Assembly: GCF_022788655.1 (NCBI RefSeq)
Contig: NZ_CP084951.1
Span: 1,860,001-1,924,000 of the forward strand
Reading direction: 5' to 3'
Length of the DNA: 64,000 nt
Origin: Sulfitobacter indolifex
GTDB lineage: Bacteria > Pseudomonadota > Alphaproteobacteria > Rhodobacterales > Rhodobacteraceae
Made by a program: the position numbers and the translations under genes. This document shows, one piece after another, positions 18,526 through 28,002 of this stretch. The notes below the pieces were generated by a model that was given only the letters and a program-made list of their open reading frames with translations, searched no databases and had not been told where the DNA came from. Each line of letters starts with the position of its first letter. Position 1 is the first letter of the stretch.

Positions 18526-18765
18526 ATGGAAAGCGGAAACACATCTATTTTCGATCTCATGGTCTGGGGCGGCGCAGGCTTGTCCCTTCTGGGATTGCTT
18601 GGTCTTGGCTGGTGCATCATCAAAGTCAGCCGTGCCAAACGCGCGCAGCTTGACGATGAGGCGATGCGTGTTGTGTTGCGCAAAGTTGTGCCGTTGAACA
18701 TGGGTGCGCTGTTATTGTCGGTCCTCGGTTTGATGATGGTGATTTTGGGCATCTCGCTGGGCTAA
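18526..18765 (+). CDS. Small two-helix membrane protein, unknown function
   Basis: 79 aa with two membrane helices (VWGGAGLSLLGLLGLGWCII and MGALLLSVLGLMMVILGISL) flanking a basic, cytosolic-looking loop (KVSRAKRAQLDDEAMRVVLRK). The start ATG at 18526 is preferred over the longer frame. Diverges from gapR. I recognise the general pattern from other Rhodobacteraceae but no function. Confidence 0.68.
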   Translation: MESGNTSIFDLMVWGGAGLSLLGLLGLGWCIIKVSRAKRAQLDDEAMRVVLRKVVPLNMGALLLSVLGLMMVILGISLG

Positions 18766-18832
18766 GCCGCGCCTAGCAGTGCTATGTCTCAGCGGTGCTG
18801 GACAGGGCCGCTGCATCTGCTTAAATCAGCAC

Positions 18833-19255
18833 ATGGATATTCGCCAAATCACCCCCCGCTATTTCGTCGCCCCGCAGATTGAGCCCGGTGACATGGAAAG
18901 CCTGCGCGCCCAAGGCATCACCCGCATCCTGTGCAACCGCCCCGATGCGGAAGTGCCGCCCAGCCACCAAGCTGCTGCCATGCGCGAGGCGGCCGAGGCC
19001 GCTGGCATCGCCTTTGCCGAACAGCCGTTGACCCATCAGACCATGACCCCCGATGTCATCGCCAACAACCGCGCGCTTGGGGTCGAGACGGACGACACCG
19101 TGCTGGCCTATTGCGCCTCAGGCACCCGTTCGACCATCGCCTGGGCTTTGGGTCAAGCTGGTGAGATGGACAGTGACGCGATCATCGAAGCTGCACGTCA
19201 GGGTGGCTATGACCTTGAAAACATGCGCCCGATGCTGGGCCAAAGCTACAGCTAA
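18833..19255 (+). CDS. TIGR01244/DUF442 family sulfur transferase-phosphatase-like protein
   Basis: 140 aa single domain. Family features: an N-terminal ITPRYFVAPQIEPGDME, ITRILCNRPDAEVP, and the active-site loop YCASGTRSTIAWAL, a Cys-x4-Arg loop like those of the phosphatase/rhodanese-like domain (the N-terminal domain of BLH-type persulfide dioxygenases). Stands alone here, without a lactamase domain. Whether it handles persulfide or phosphate is open. The ATG at 18833 gives the family N-terminus MDIRQITPRYF. Confidence 0.8.
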   Translation: MDIRQITPRYFVAPQIEPGDMESLRAQGITRILCNRPDAEVPPSHQAAAMREAAEAAGIAFAEQPLTHQTMTPDVIANNRALGVETDDTVLAYCASGTRSTIAWALGQAGEMDSDAIIEAARQGGYDLENMRPMLGQSYS

Positions 19256-19263
19256 GGGCTTTG

Positions 19264-19287
19264 CCGGCCTCTAAATACGGAGGCCGG
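19264..19287. terminator. Bidirectional hairpin between convergent genes
   Basis: CCGGCCTC (19264-19271) pairs perfectly with GAGGCCGG (19280-19287), 8-nt loop. It lies between the 3' ends of the DUF442 gene and the symporter-kinase gene. T-runs are poor on both sides. Confidence 0.5.
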
Positions 19288-19291
19288 TCTC

Positions 19292-21991
19292 CTATTCCGG
19301 CGAAGACAACGCCGCCGCGGGCAATTGCACCCGGAATGCCGTGCCAGGCACATCGCTCAGAAAGCTGATCTCGCCCCCCAAACGGCTCATGATCTCGCGG
19401 CAAATGGCGAGGCCAAGCCCCGCGCCGTCACCCTCCCCCGTGATCCGTGAGAATTTCTCAAAGATCAGCGCTTCTGATCCCGCGTCGATCCCGTGACCGT
19501 TGTCGACGAAATCTATCACCAGCCCTCTCGCGGTAACCTGCGGCGAGATCACCAGTTGCGGGGTCTCAGCAGCGCAGTATTTGCGGGCATTGGTGACGAG
19601 GTTGATAAAGACCTGCACCAATCGGTCAAGATCACTGGTCAGCTTGATGTCTTCGGCCTCCGGGTCGCGCAGCACATCCAGCGGGCGCGCAGACCCGGCC
19701 TGCGCCGTGGTCACCGCCAGATCAAGCAGATCCCGCAGATTTCCCTCCCGCTGATTCAGCGTCACTTGCCCATGCTCAAGCACCGACAGATCCAGCAGAT
19801 CGTCCAAAAGCCGCGTCAGACGGATCGTTTCACTGTGGATGATCGTGGCGTAGCGGTTCTTGTCCGCGTCCGACAAGCCCGGCGCATCGCGCAGGATCTC
19901 CGAAAACGACCGGATCGAAGTCATCGGCGTGCGCAACTCATGGCTGATCTGGCTGAGAAAACTGTCCTTTTGCAGCGACAATTGCGTGAGTTTCTCATTC
20001 GCCGCCCGCAGTTGCGCCGCCGTTTCCGTCAACTCGCGCGATTTCGTCTCTAGCTGGCTGGAATACTCCAACATCTGCGCGGATTCGTCGGCCACGGCGA
20101 GCAGGTCCTGCACCGAGACAGACGCCCCGCCGACAATCTGCGCCACCATCGCATGGGCCGTGGCCGCCCCGACCGAGGCTGCCAATTCCCGCTCCAACGC
20201 CTGCACGAATCGCGGCGTGGGTTCCGGCAGGCGTTGGCCCTGCCCTTGTCGCTCGGCCTCGCGCGCAAAGAACGCCTGCGCCTCCCGTGCGCCCAAGATA
20301 CGCTGCGCCATAATCATCAGGTCTTCGCTGCCCGCGACCGAGGCCGTCCACCCCCGTGCCGGACCGGAATGGTCAAAGACATTCACAAATTGCGCCCCCT
20401 GAAGCCGCTCCAACGGCGCGGGGAAACTGAAGAGCGAGACGACCACAAAAACCAGCGTATTGAGCGCGAGGCTCCAGACCACCGCATGCACTGTCGGGTC
20501 GATCCCGGCGATGCCGAACAGCGCCTCAGGCCGCAGCCACGCCAGCCCCCAAAGGCCGCGCTCCAAGGTTGCACTCGAAAGGGCCACATCCGCGCCAAAG
20601 CTTGGCAGCAGCATGGTAAAAACCCACAGCACAAAGCCCGTGCCCAGCCCGCAAAGCGCTCCTGCCCGCGTGGCCCCACGCCACAGGACGCCGCCCAGCA
20701 TCGCGGGCAAAAACTGCGCCACCCCGCCGAATGAAATCGTGCCAATCGCCGCCAGCGCCCCGCTGCCTCCCGAGGCGCGGTAGTAGAGGTAGCCCAGCCC
20801 AACCACACAAAAGATCGACAGCCGCCGCGCAAGGATCACGATATTGCGCACGTCACCCGATTGCGTCGCCCCATCGCGCCGCAGCGCCAGCCAGATCGGC
20901 ATAACGATATGGTTACTGACCATGGTCGACAGCGCCAGCGTGGCGACAATCACCATCGAAGTGGCTGACGAAAACCCCCCGAGGAAAGAGAGCATCGCCA
21001 GACCGTTCTGACCTTGGCTAAGCGGCAGACTGAGAACAAACAGATCGGGGTTCGACCCTTCGGGCATCAGATCAAGCCCCACCACCGCGATCGGCACGAC
21101 AAAAAGGCTCATCAACATCAGGTAAAGCGGGAAGGCCCAACTCGCGATCTGCAACTGCCGCTCGTCGTCATTCTCAACGACCATCACCTGAAACATGCGT
21201 GGCAGACACAAAAGCGCAGCCCCCGAAAGCACCGTCAGCGCGGCCCAGCGGCTGCCCTGCACCTCCCATTGGCCGATGTCCGACGCATCAATGCGCGCCA
21301 GCGTTTCGCCCAAACCCCCGGCGAGCCCCCAAATGACGTAGACCCCTACCGCCACCAGCGCGAGCAGCTTCACCACTGCCTCGACCGCGATGGCGATGAC
21401 AACGCCGTGGTGTCGCTCATTCACATTCAGGTTCCGGGTGCCGAACAGCACCGTGAACAGCGTCAGCCCCGCCGCCACCCAAAGGGCGGCTTGCCCGCGG
21501 TTGATCACATCGCCCCCCGCCTCAGCCAGCGGCACATCGGGGGCGGCGAAAATCGACAGGGACAGGATAACCGATTGCAATTGCAGCGCGATATAGGGTG
21601 TCACGCCGATCACGGCCATGATCGTCACCACGATCGCCAGCGTGTTGGATTTGCCGTAGCGCGACGAAATCAGGTCAGCGATTGAGGTCACGCGGTGGCT
21701 CCGCCCGATGCGCACCAGCCGTCGCAAGCCCCACCACCAGCCGATCATCACCAGCGAGGGGCCGAGGTAGATTGTCACATATTCCAAACCTGACCGCGCG
21801 GCGTATCCCACCGCGCCGTAGAAGGTCCAAGCCGTGCAATAGATCGACAGGGATAGCGTATAGATCAACGGCGAGCGGAGCAGCCAGCCGCCCTGCCCGC
21901 GCAACGCCGCGCGCTCGGCGGCGAAGGCCACGATGAACAGCCCCGCCACATACATCAGGCAGACCGCGACCAGCTGGTTGAGCGAGACCAT
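19292..21991 (-). CDS. Sodium:solute symporter-histidine kinase hybrid (SSS-HK, CrbS-like)
   Basis: 899 aa. Residues 1 to about 540 form an SSS-family transporter with about 13 helices (NQLVAVCLMYVAGLFIV; SIYCTAWTFYGAVGYA; RYGKSNTLAIVVTIMAVIGVTPYIALQLQ). A coiled linker (LETKSRELTETAAQLRAAN) leads to the kinase: H-box SHELRTPMTSIRSF, N-box LVTNARKYC, and G-boxes DNGHGID and GAGLGLAI. It probably senses or moves a small carboxylate and signals by phosphotransfer; known CrbS relatives belong to the acetate switch. The ATG at 21991 overlaps the previous gene's stop (TGATG). A longer frame to 22087 is rejected. No PAS domain is obvious. Confidence 0.9.
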   Translation of the reverse strand: MVSLNQLVAVCLMYVAGLFIVAFAAERAALRGQGGWLLRSPLIYTLSLSIYCTAWTFYGAVGYAARSGLEYVTIYLGPSLVMIGWWWGLRRLVRIGRSHRVTSIADLISSRYGKSNTLAIVVTIMAVIGVTPYIALQLQSVILSLSIFAAPDVPLAEAGGDVINRGQAALWVAAGLTLFTVLFGTRNLNVNERHHGVVIAIAVEAVVKLLALVAVGVYVIWGLAGGLGETLARIDASDIGQWEVQGSRWAALTVLSGAALLCLPRMFQVMVVENDDERQLQIASWAFPLYLMLMSLFVVPIAVVGLDLMPEGSNPDLFVLSLPLSQGQNGLAMLSFLGGFSSATSMVIVATLALSTMVSNHIVMPIWLALRRDGATQSGDVRNIVILARRLSIFCVVGLGYLYYRASGGSGALAAIGTISFGGVAQFLPAMLGGVLWRGATRAGALCGLGTGFVLWVFTMLLPSFGADVALSSATLERGLWGLAWLRPEALFGIAGIDPTVHAVVWSLALNTLVFVVVSLFSFPAPLERLQGAQFVNVFDHSGPARGWTASVAGSEDLMIMAQRILGAREAQAFFAREAERQGQGQRLPEPTPRFVQALERELAASVGAATAHAMVAQIVGGASVSVQDLLAVADESAQMLEYSSQLETKSRELTETAAQLRAANEKLTQLSLQKDSFLSQISHELRTPMTSIRSFSEILRDAPGLSDADKNRYATIIHSETIRLTRLLDDLLDLSVLEHGQVTLNQREGNLRDLLDLAVTTAQAGSARPLDVLRDPEAEDIKLTSDLDRLVQVFINLVTNARKYCAAETPQLVISPQVTARGLVIDFVDNGHGIDAGSEALIFEKFSRITGEGDGAGLGLAICREIMSRLGGEISFLSDVPGTAFRVQLPAAALSSPE

Positions 21992-22293
21992 CAGTGCTGC
22001 CCGTCCGTGTTCTCGGTACCATCTCCCGACGCGACGTCCCGCGTGCGCCGCCACAGCGCCCATGTCGCTAAGATCAGCAACGCCCAAACCCCGAAAAGAT
22101 AGCGCAGTGCCACGCTCATCGCGATTGCTGGCTCAGGGGTTTCCGAGGTGGCGTCAGGCAGGATCTCGGGGACGGGCCAGAGCAGCGGCACCATCCACAG
22201 CATCAACCCCAAAAACGGCAGCAGCCGCACCGCGTCCATCATGCGCCGCCGACGATAGCCGCGCTTTTCCAGAAAGATCGGAGTCCGGGCCAT
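21991..22293 (-). CDS. Small two-TM membrane protein coupled to SSS-HK
   Basis: 100 aa: a basic N-terminus (FLEKRGYRRRRMMD), two hydrophobic helices (AVRLLPFLGLMLWMVPLLW and ALRYLFGVWALLILATWALW), and a polar tail. The stop and the SSS-HK start share TGATG, and the receiver gene ends 6 nt upstream. Some SSS permeases have small two-helix partners (DUF485/DUF4212 beside ActP-like permeases). By analogy this may be a subunit of the symporter module. That role is inference. Confidence 0.65.
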   Translation of the reverse strand: MARTPIFLEKRGYRRRRMMDAVRLLPFLGLMLWMVPLLWPVPEILPDATSETPEPAIAMSVALRYLFGVWALLILATWALWRRTRDVASGDGTENTDGQH

Positions 22294-22299
22294 AGCGGG

Positions 22300-22668
22300 T
22301 TAACTGGCGATTAGGTCGCGCACCGCGTCCAGCATCTCAGAATTTGAAAATGGCTTTGTCATAAAACGGCTGACCCCGGCCTTCTCGGCCATGGCGCGGT
22401 CCCGGCTTTGGCCGCGCGCGGTCAGCATCAGCACCGGCAGGTCGCCCATGGCCGGATCGCCGCGCAACTCATCGAGTATCTCGAACCCGCTCTTGCCCGG
22501 CAGCATTACGTCGAGCATCACCAGATCGGGCGACGCCTTGCGGATCACATCCACAGCGCCCGATCCATTGGCGAGCGTCTCCACCCGCCAGCCCTCTTGG
22601 CTCAACAAAAAGCGGATGGCCTCGGCGATATTCACCTCGTCCTCCACCAGAACTACGAGTTTGCTCAT
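22300..22668 (-). CDS. Stand-alone response regulator receiver
   Basis: 122 aa CheY-like receiver only. Acidic pocket in LVEDEVNIAEA, phospho-Asp in VMLDVMLPGKSG, Thr in MLTARG and Lys in FMTKPF are present. There is no output domain, unlike CrbR (LuxR-type DNA binding). It would be the phospho-acceptor for the kinase encoded two genes downstream, acting by protein contact or phosphorelay. The ATG at 22668 gives MSKLVVLVEDE; a TTG two codons earlier is possible. Confidence 0.92.
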   Translation of the reverse strand: MSKLVVLVEDEVNIAEAIRFLLSQEGWRVETLANGSGAVDVIRKASPDLVMLDVMLPGKSGFEILDELRGDPAMGDLPVLMLTARGQSRDRAMAEKAGVSRFMTKPFSNSEMLDAVRDLIAS

Positions 22669-22786
22669 CGGCAAAAAATCTCCCCCCTCGGTGTGCGGCC
22701 CTCCCGTCTTGTAGCGGGGTCGCGCGCACCGGGGCGAGCATGCATCGGTTTGGCAGCCCTGTCAAAAACTGCCTGAAGCGCCGCTC

Positions 22787-24079
22787 TCAGATCCCGTCCC
22801 GCAGGATCGAAGGCTCACGCCGCGCGCGGCATCCTTCCACCGGACAGATCCGGCAGGTGGCCCCCACAGGCTGGGCCGGAGCCGCACCCGAAGGGACCGG
22901 CAACAGCAGCATAACGGATTGGCTTAAGGGTGGCGTGTTATAGGCGGCGGCGGCTTGAACCTCACAAGTCGCAATCGCCTCAAACTCCGCCTGCCCGCGC
23001 CCCATTTGCATGACGCGTGATTTCACCACCAGCCCCGGCTGGCCCTGCACCGCGAACAGTGGCCAAAGCGGGCAGCAAGCGCCAAAACGCGGCACGGTGA
23101 AGCCATCAATCGATTTGGCGAAAGTCACACTGCCCGAGCGGTCACAGACCACCAGCCCCGCGCCCAGATCGGGCAGCGACGCCAGACGCCGCAGCACCCG
23201 GCCCACCGGTTGTTCCAGCGTCTGCGCAAGTAGGGCCGGATCATGGCCCCGCTCCGCCACCGCGCTCTCCAACCGGTCCAACGGCAGCGCCGCCGCGTCC
23301 CGCGCAATCTGTTGCAACACCCCAGTTGCAATATGCCGCGCAGCCTTGGTTTTCAGCGCCTCGGCCTGTTCCACCAATTCGGCAATCGCAATTTCCGGCG
23401 CCCGGGCCTGCTCCAGCGGTTCAAAGCGGTAGTCATGTGCCGCGAGAAATGCCTCTACCTCCGCCTGCGGGGAATGGGCCACCTCACGGGTCTCGGCGGC
23501 ATTGTCGAAATAGGTCACCAAGGCCTGCGCGCTGTCCGAGAGCCGTCGGCTGTCTTCGTGGATATTCGCATGAAACCGGTCCCGCCATTCCGGCTGCAGA
23601 CTGTCCGTTTCAGCCAAAATCGCAGCGGTCGAACGGATTGCCGCAGCGGTGCTGAGCAGTTCATGCATCGACGTGGCGAGCTGCGGGTCATGGGCCAACC
23701 GGTCTGACAATGCCTCCACCGTTTGCTCTAACGCATCGATTCGGCGCTGGCTGGTGGCGAGCACTTTGGCCCAGCCCGGGAAACGCCCTGCGAATTCGTC
23801 AGCCCGGTCGCTCTCAGGCCCCGCCAGCCCCGCATCTTCGGCCGCCTCGCGCAATGCCGCGATCAAGGCCGCCTCAGCCCCTTCGGTCAGCGCCTGCGGC
23901 TCCACCCCGAGCGCTTGGGCGATATTGAGCAAAAGCTTACCGCCGATTCTGCGCCGGTTGTGTTCGATCAGGTTGAGATAGCTGGCCGAGATCCCACTCT
24001 GCTGCGCCAGCTCGGCCTGCTTTAACCCGGCCATCACGCGCCGCTCACGGATGCGGCTGCCGGTCAGCCCCTCACGCAT
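22787..24079 (-). CDS. ScfR-type XRE transcriptional regulator (short-chain acyl-CoA responsive; RamB/PccR-like)
   Basis: 430 aa. N-terminal HTH_XRE (RIRERRVMAGLKQAELAQQSGISASYLNLIE), then a long helical middle (DUF2083-like), and a C-terminal segment FAKSIDGFTVPRFGACCPLWPLF ending in a cysteine cluster (CRICPVEGCRARREPS). This architecture is that of ScfR proteins such as RamB and PccR, which in Rhodobacter and Paracoccus control acetate or propionate assimilation. It diverges from the HAAT importer across a 236-bp spacer and is upstream of the symporter-kinase locus. Confidence 0.88.
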   Translation of the reverse strand: MREGLTGSRIRERRVMAGLKQAELAQQSGISASYLNLIEHNRRRIGGKLLLNIAQALGVEPQALTEGAEAALIAALREAAEDAGLAGPESDRADEFAGRFPGWAKVLATSQRRIDALEQTVEALSDRLAHDPQLATSMHELLSTAAAIRSTAAILAETDSLQPEWRDRFHANIHEDSRRLSDSAQALVTYFDNAAETREVAHSPQAEVEAFLAAHDYRFEPLEQARAPEIAIAELVEQAEALKTKAARHIATGVLQQIARDAAALPLDRLESAVAERGHDPALLAQTLEQPVGRVLRRLASLPDLGAGLVVCDRSGSVTFAKSIDGFTVPRFGACCPLWPLFAVQGQPGLVVKSRVMQMGRGQAEFEAIATCEVQAAAAYNTPPLSQSVMLLLPVPSGAAPAQPVGATCRICPVEGCRARREPSILRDGI

Positions 24080-24315
24080 GGGGTCGCCCCGCGCGTGTTT
24101 TCGCCCGTTGTTTCAAGGTCTTTCTGCGGCGCAACATCATGTTATTTACAAACCTCGCGAAGCCATTGCGAATATCTTTACAGAAATATCGTTTTGATCA
24201 AGCAGGTTATTGATCGGTTTTCAGTTTCCGCGCCATAGTTTCTTTGCATTCTTGCGCGCCGTGGCATCGGGGGGAGGTTCCGCTGCCACGGCTCATAAAA
24301 ACATGGGAGGACTTC
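24080..24315. promoter_or_regulatory. Divergent promoter region with GATCAA-N8-TTGATC inverted repeat
   Basis: The 236-bp spacer between the ScfR regulator and the importer operon. It contains a perfect inverted repeat GATCAA (24196-24201) N8 TTGATC (24210-24215) about 100 nt before the importer start, and an imperfect AT-rich palindrome near 24169-24191. Either could be an operator. No TTTGCAAA motif of the PccR type was seen. Confidence 0.4.
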
Positions 24316-25662
24316 ATGTCGTTTACGAAACTGACACGCCGCGGGCTGATCCAGACCGGCGCGGTTGCCGGTGCAGGGTTGGCGCTACCGACCTATCTGC
24401 GCGCCGAGGCGCACGCCGGCTTTACCAACGCCCCCACGGGCAGCACCGTCACGCTGGGCTTCAACGTACCCCAGACCGGCCCCTATGCCGAAGAAGGTCT
24501 GGATGAGCTGCGCGCGCAGGAACTCGCGGTTCAGCACCTCAACGGTGAGGGCGACGGCGGCATGATGAACACTTTCAGCTCCAAGGCGCTGAAAGGGAAC
24601 GGCATTCTGGGAAAGAAGGTCGAATATGTCACCGGCGACACCCAGACCAAATCCGACGCCGCCCGCGCATCCGCCAAGGCAATGATCGAAAAAGACGGCG
24701 CGATTATGATCAACGGCGGCTCGTCTTCGGGCGTGGCTGTGGCTGTTCAAGGTCTGTGCCAAGAAGCGGGCGTGATCTTCATGGCCGGTCTGACCCACTC
24801 CAACGACACGACCGGGAAAGACAAGAAAGCCAATGGCTTCCGCCACTTCTTTAACGGCTATATGTCTGCCGCCGCCCTCGCCCCGGTGTTGAAAAACGCC
24901 TATGGCGAAGACCGCCGCGCCTACCACCTAACGGCGGATTACACATGGGGCTGGACCCAGCAGGAATCCATCGCCGCCGCGACCGAGGCGATGGGTTGGG
25001 AAACCGTTAACAACGTGCTGACGCCGCTCGCCTCGACCGACTTTAGCTCCTACATCGCGCCGGTGCTGAACTCCGGTGCTGACGTGCTGGTGCTGAACCA
25101 CTACGGCGGAAACATGGTGAACTCGCTGACCAACGCGGTGCAGTTCGGCCTGCTGGATAAAGAAGTGAACGGCAAGAAGTTCGAGATCGTCGTGCCGCTC
25201 TATTCCGAGCTCATGGCCGCGGGTGCCGGCGCCAACGTGCAAGGCGTTATTGGTTCGATGAACTGGAACTGGCAGCTACAGGATGAAGGCTCCAAAGCCT
25301 TCGTGAAATCCTTTGGCGAGAAATATGGCCGACCGCCCTCCAACTCCGCGCACACCTGCTATGTGCAGACGCTGCTCTATGCGGATGCGGTTGAGCGCGC
25401 GGGCACCTTCAACCCCTGCGGTGTGGTCGAAGCGCTCGAAGACTTTGAGTTCGACGGTCTGGGCAATGGTCCGGTGCTCTACCGTGGCGACGATCACCAG
25501 TGTTTCAAAGACGTGTTGGTTATGAAGGGCAAGGATAACCCGACCAACGAGTTTGATACGCTGGAAATCGTCGAAGTCACGCCACGTGCGCAGGTCGAAT
25601 ATGCCCCCGACCACCCGATGTTCGCCGGTGGTGAGCTGGGCGAGTGCAACCCGGGCGCTTGA
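24316..25662 (+). CDS. HAAT-family ABC transporter substrate-binding protein (first importer)
   Basis: 448 aa periplasmic binding protein. Tat-like signal TRRGLIQTGAVAGAGLALP. Type I binding-protein fold typical of Liv/amide/urea-type receptors (NVPQTGPYAEEGLDELRAQELAV; INGGSSSGVAVAVQGLCQEAG; YHLTADYTWGWTQQ). The substrate is not revealed by sequence. The ATG at 24316 follows GGGAGG. The permeases and ATPases follow in order. A ScfR regulator diverges upstream, so an organic acid or amide is worth testing as substrate. Confidence 0.88.
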   Translation: MSFTKLTRRGLIQTGAVAGAGLALPTYLRAEAHAGFTNAPTGSTVTLGFNVPQTGPYAEEGLDELRAQELAVQHLNGEGDGGMMNTFSSKALKGNGILGKKVEYVTGDTQTKSDAARASAKAMIEKDGAIMINGGSSSGVAVAVQGLCQEAGVIFMAGLTHSNDTTGKDKKANGFRHFFNGYMSAAALAPVLKNAYGEDRRAYHLTADYTWGWTQQESIAAATEAMGWETVNNVLTPLASTDFSSYIAPVLNSGADVLVLNHYGGNMVNSLTNAVQFGLLDKEVNGKKFEIVVPLYSELMAAGAGANVQGVIGSMNWNWQLQDEGSKAFVKSFGEKYGRPPSNSAHTCYVQTLLYADAVERAGTFNPCGVVEALEDFEFDGLGNGPVLYRGDDHQCFKDVLVMKGKDNPTNEFDTLEIVEVTPRAQVEYAPDHPMFAGGELGECNPGA

Positions 25663-25677
25663 TCTCCTAAGCCTCGC

Positions 25678-25700
25678 GGGCGCGCCGACCTGGCGCGCCC
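25678..25700 (+). other. Intercistronic hairpin between binding protein and permease genes
   Basis: Perfect 9-bp stem GGGCGCGCC (25678-25686) with GGCGCGCCC (25692-25700), 5-nt loop. A stable hairpin right after the binding-protein gene commonly protects that mRNA from 3' decay, raising binding protein over permease. Confidence 0.6.
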
Positions 25701-25755
25701 CTTTCACCACATGGGGCCCGCCCTCATGTGAACGCATCCCTAACAGGTGGGGTCC

Positions 25756-26784
25756 ATGGACGCTGTTCTTCTGCAAATACTTAACGGGCTCGACAAGGGC
25801 TCGGCCTATGCGCTGATCGCGCTTGGGCTTACATTGATCTTTGGCACGCTTGGCGTGGTCAACTTCGCCCATGGGGCGCTGTTCATGATTGGGGCTTTCT
25901 GCTCGGTCACGCTGCAACGCCTGCTCACGTTGAGTGTTGAGACGGTCAGCGAGACCCAGAAGGATTTTCTGGGCAACCCACTCAAGGTCAAAACACCCTA
26001 TGTCGAGAATTGGTTTGGCACGGAGACGGGACAGGCCATAATTGACTGGTCGGTGCCGCTGGCGATCCTCTTTGCGATCCCGGTGATGCTGCTGATCGGC
26101 TTCATCATGGAACGCGGGCTGATCAAGCATTTCTACAAGCGCCCCCATGCGGACCAGATACTCGTGACCTTCGGCCTCGCCATCGTGCTGCAGGAAGTGG
26201 TCAAGTATTTCTACGGTGCCAACCCGATCCCCACGCCCGCGCCTGAAGTCTTCAAAGGCAGCTTTGACTTTGCGCCGCTCTTGGGTTTGGACACCTCGCT
26301 CGCCTACCCCTACTGGCGTCTGGTCTATTTCGGCTTCTCCACAGTCATCATCGCTGCGGTCTTTGCCTTCTTGCAATTCACCACCTTCGGCATGGTTGTC
26401 CGCGCTGGCATGGCGGACCGTGAGACCGTGGGCCTTTTGGGCATCGACATTGACCGCCGCTTTACCATCATGTTCGGCATCGCCGCCGCCGTGGCGGGGC
26501 TTGCGGGCGTCATGTATGCGCCAATCAACTCACCCAATTATCACATGGGCATGGACTTTTTGGTGCTGAGCTTCGTCGTCGTTGTTGTCGGCGGCATGGG
26601 CTCTCTGCCCGGCGCGGTGCTGGCTGGGTTCCTGTTGGGCATCCTGGAAAGCCTCGCCTCCATGAATGAAATCAAAAGCATCATCTACGGTATCGACCAG
26701 ATCATCATCTACGTCGTTGCCATCGTGATCCTGCTGGTCCGCCCGCGCGGTCTGATGGGTCGCCGCGGCGTGATGGAGGAATAA
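25756..26784 (+). CDS. HAAT transporter permease, LivH-type
   Basis: About 342 aa, 8 or more helices. Starts MDAVLLQILNGLDKGSAYAL, then LGLTLIFGTLGVVNFAHGAL, the LivH family N-terminal signature. The C-terminal half has FGIAAAVAGLAGVMYAP and VVVVVGGMGSLPGAVLAG. It is longer than usual because of a periplasmic insert (ETVSETQKDFLGNPLKVKTP). AGGTGGGG precedes the ATG. Next permease gene starts 3 nt after the stop. Confidence 0.93.
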   Translation: MDAVLLQILNGLDKGSAYALIALGLTLIFGTLGVVNFAHGALFMIGAFCSVTLQRLLTLSVETVSETQKDFLGNPLKVKTPYVENWFGTETGQAIIDWSVPLAILFAIPVMLLIGFIMERGLIKHFYKRPHADQILVTFGLAIVLQEVVKYFYGANPIPTPAPEVFKGSFDFAPLLGLDTSLAYPYWRLVYFGFSTVIIAAVFAFLQFTTFGMVVRAGMADRETVGLLGIDIDRRFTIMFGIAAAVAGLAGVMYAPINSPNYHMGMDFLVLSFVVVVVGGMGSLPGAVLAGFLLGILESLASMNEIKSIIYGIDQIIIYVVAIVILLVRPRGLMGRRGVMEE

Positions 26785-26787
26785 GAC

Positions 26788-27993
26788 ATGTTCGGACTGG
26801 AAAAACGCGATACGCTTCTTCTGGGGGTCGTCGTCGTACTGACGCTCTTCGCCCCCTTCCTCCTTAACCCTTTCCCAGCGAACTCCGCCTTGGCGCAGTT
26901 CAATGCGGGCTACCCCGACCTGATGCAGCGCTTTGTTATCTTTGGCATCTTCGCCATCGGGTTTAATATCCTCTTTGGGCTGACCGGCTACCTCTCCTTT
27001 GGCCATGCGGCCTTTCTGGGGGTCGGTTCCTACTCCGCCGTCTGGATGTTCAAACTGCTCAGCTACAACGTCGTGCCTGCGCTGGTGCTGGCCGTGATCA
27101 TGGCGGGGCTGTTCTCGGCGCTCATCGGCTTTATCAGCCTGCGGCGCTCAGGCATCTACTTCTCGATCCTGACGCTGGCCTTTGCACAGATGTCGTTCAA
27201 CCTCGCCTATTCGGTGCTGACGCCGATCACCAACGGTGAGACGGGTTTGCAGATTTACAACTCTGACCCACAATATCTCCAGTCCGTCGACGCACCGTCC
27301 TTCCCGAACCTCTTCGGCGCGGCGATGAATAGCTCGACCACGCTGTTCTTCGGCGGTTGGACCTTCACTTTCTCGGTCGGCTACTACTTCTGCGCGATTT
27401 TCCTGATCCTTGCCTTCTACCTCGCCATCCGCATCTTCCGCTCGCCTTTCGGAATGATGCTGCGCGCGGTGAAGTCGAACCAGCAGCGGATGAACTACAC
27501 CGGTCTGAATACACGGCCCTACACGCTGGCGGCCTTTGTCATTTCGGGCATGTATGCCGGTTTGGCCGGCGGCCTGCTTGCCGCGATGGACCCGCTGGCC
27601 GGGGCCGAGCGGATGCAGTGGACGGCATCGGGCGAGGTTGTTCTGATGACGATCCTCGGTGGCGCAGGCACGCTGATCGGGCCGGTGCTGGGCGCGGGCT
27701 TCATCAAATACTTTGAAAACATCTTTGCCAAAATCAACGACAATGTACTGCACGGCTGGTTTGCCTTCATGCCCGACGGGATCGAAGATGCGATGGTCGC
27801 GATCATTCACCCTTTCGTCGGCAAAGGCTGGCACCTGACACTGGGCCTGTTGTTCATGCTGGTTGTGATCTTCCTGCCCGGTGGGCTGGTCGAAGGAGGG
27901 CAACGTCTGGGCCGTGTCTTCCGCCGCAAGGACAAAAACGCGGGCTCGGTCGAGGCCGATGCCGCACAACAACGCAACGAAGCTGCTGAATAG
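26788..27993 (+). CDS. HAAT transporter permease, LivM-type
   Basis: 401 aa. LivM signatures: [47 protein letters not shown], and [22 protein letters not shown] in the C-terminal half. A long C-terminal tail ([18 protein letters not shown]) is polar. Its start site GGAGGAATAAGAC overlaps the livH stop. Confidence 0.93.
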   Translation: MFGLEKRDTLLLGVVVVLTLFAPFLLNPFPANSALAQFNAGYPDLMQRFVIFGIFAIGFNILFGLTGYLSFGHAAFLGVGSYSAVWMFKLLSYNVVPALVLAVIMAGLFSALIGFISLRRSGIYFSILTLAFAQMSFNLAYSVLTPITNGETGLQIYNSDPQYLQSVDAPSFPNLFGAAMNSSTTLFFGGWTFTFSVGYYFCAIFLILAFYLAIRIFRSPFGMMLRAVKSNQQRMNYTGLNTRPYTLAAFVISGMYAGLAGGLLAAMDPLAGAERMQWTASGEVVLMTILGGAGTLIGPVLGAGFIKYFENIFAKINDNVLHGWFAFMPDGIEDAMVAIIHPFVGKGWHLTLGLLFMLVVIFLPGGLVEGGQRLGRVFRRKDKNAGSVEADAAQQRNEAAE

Positions 27994-28002
27994 GAGAGAC
28001 TG

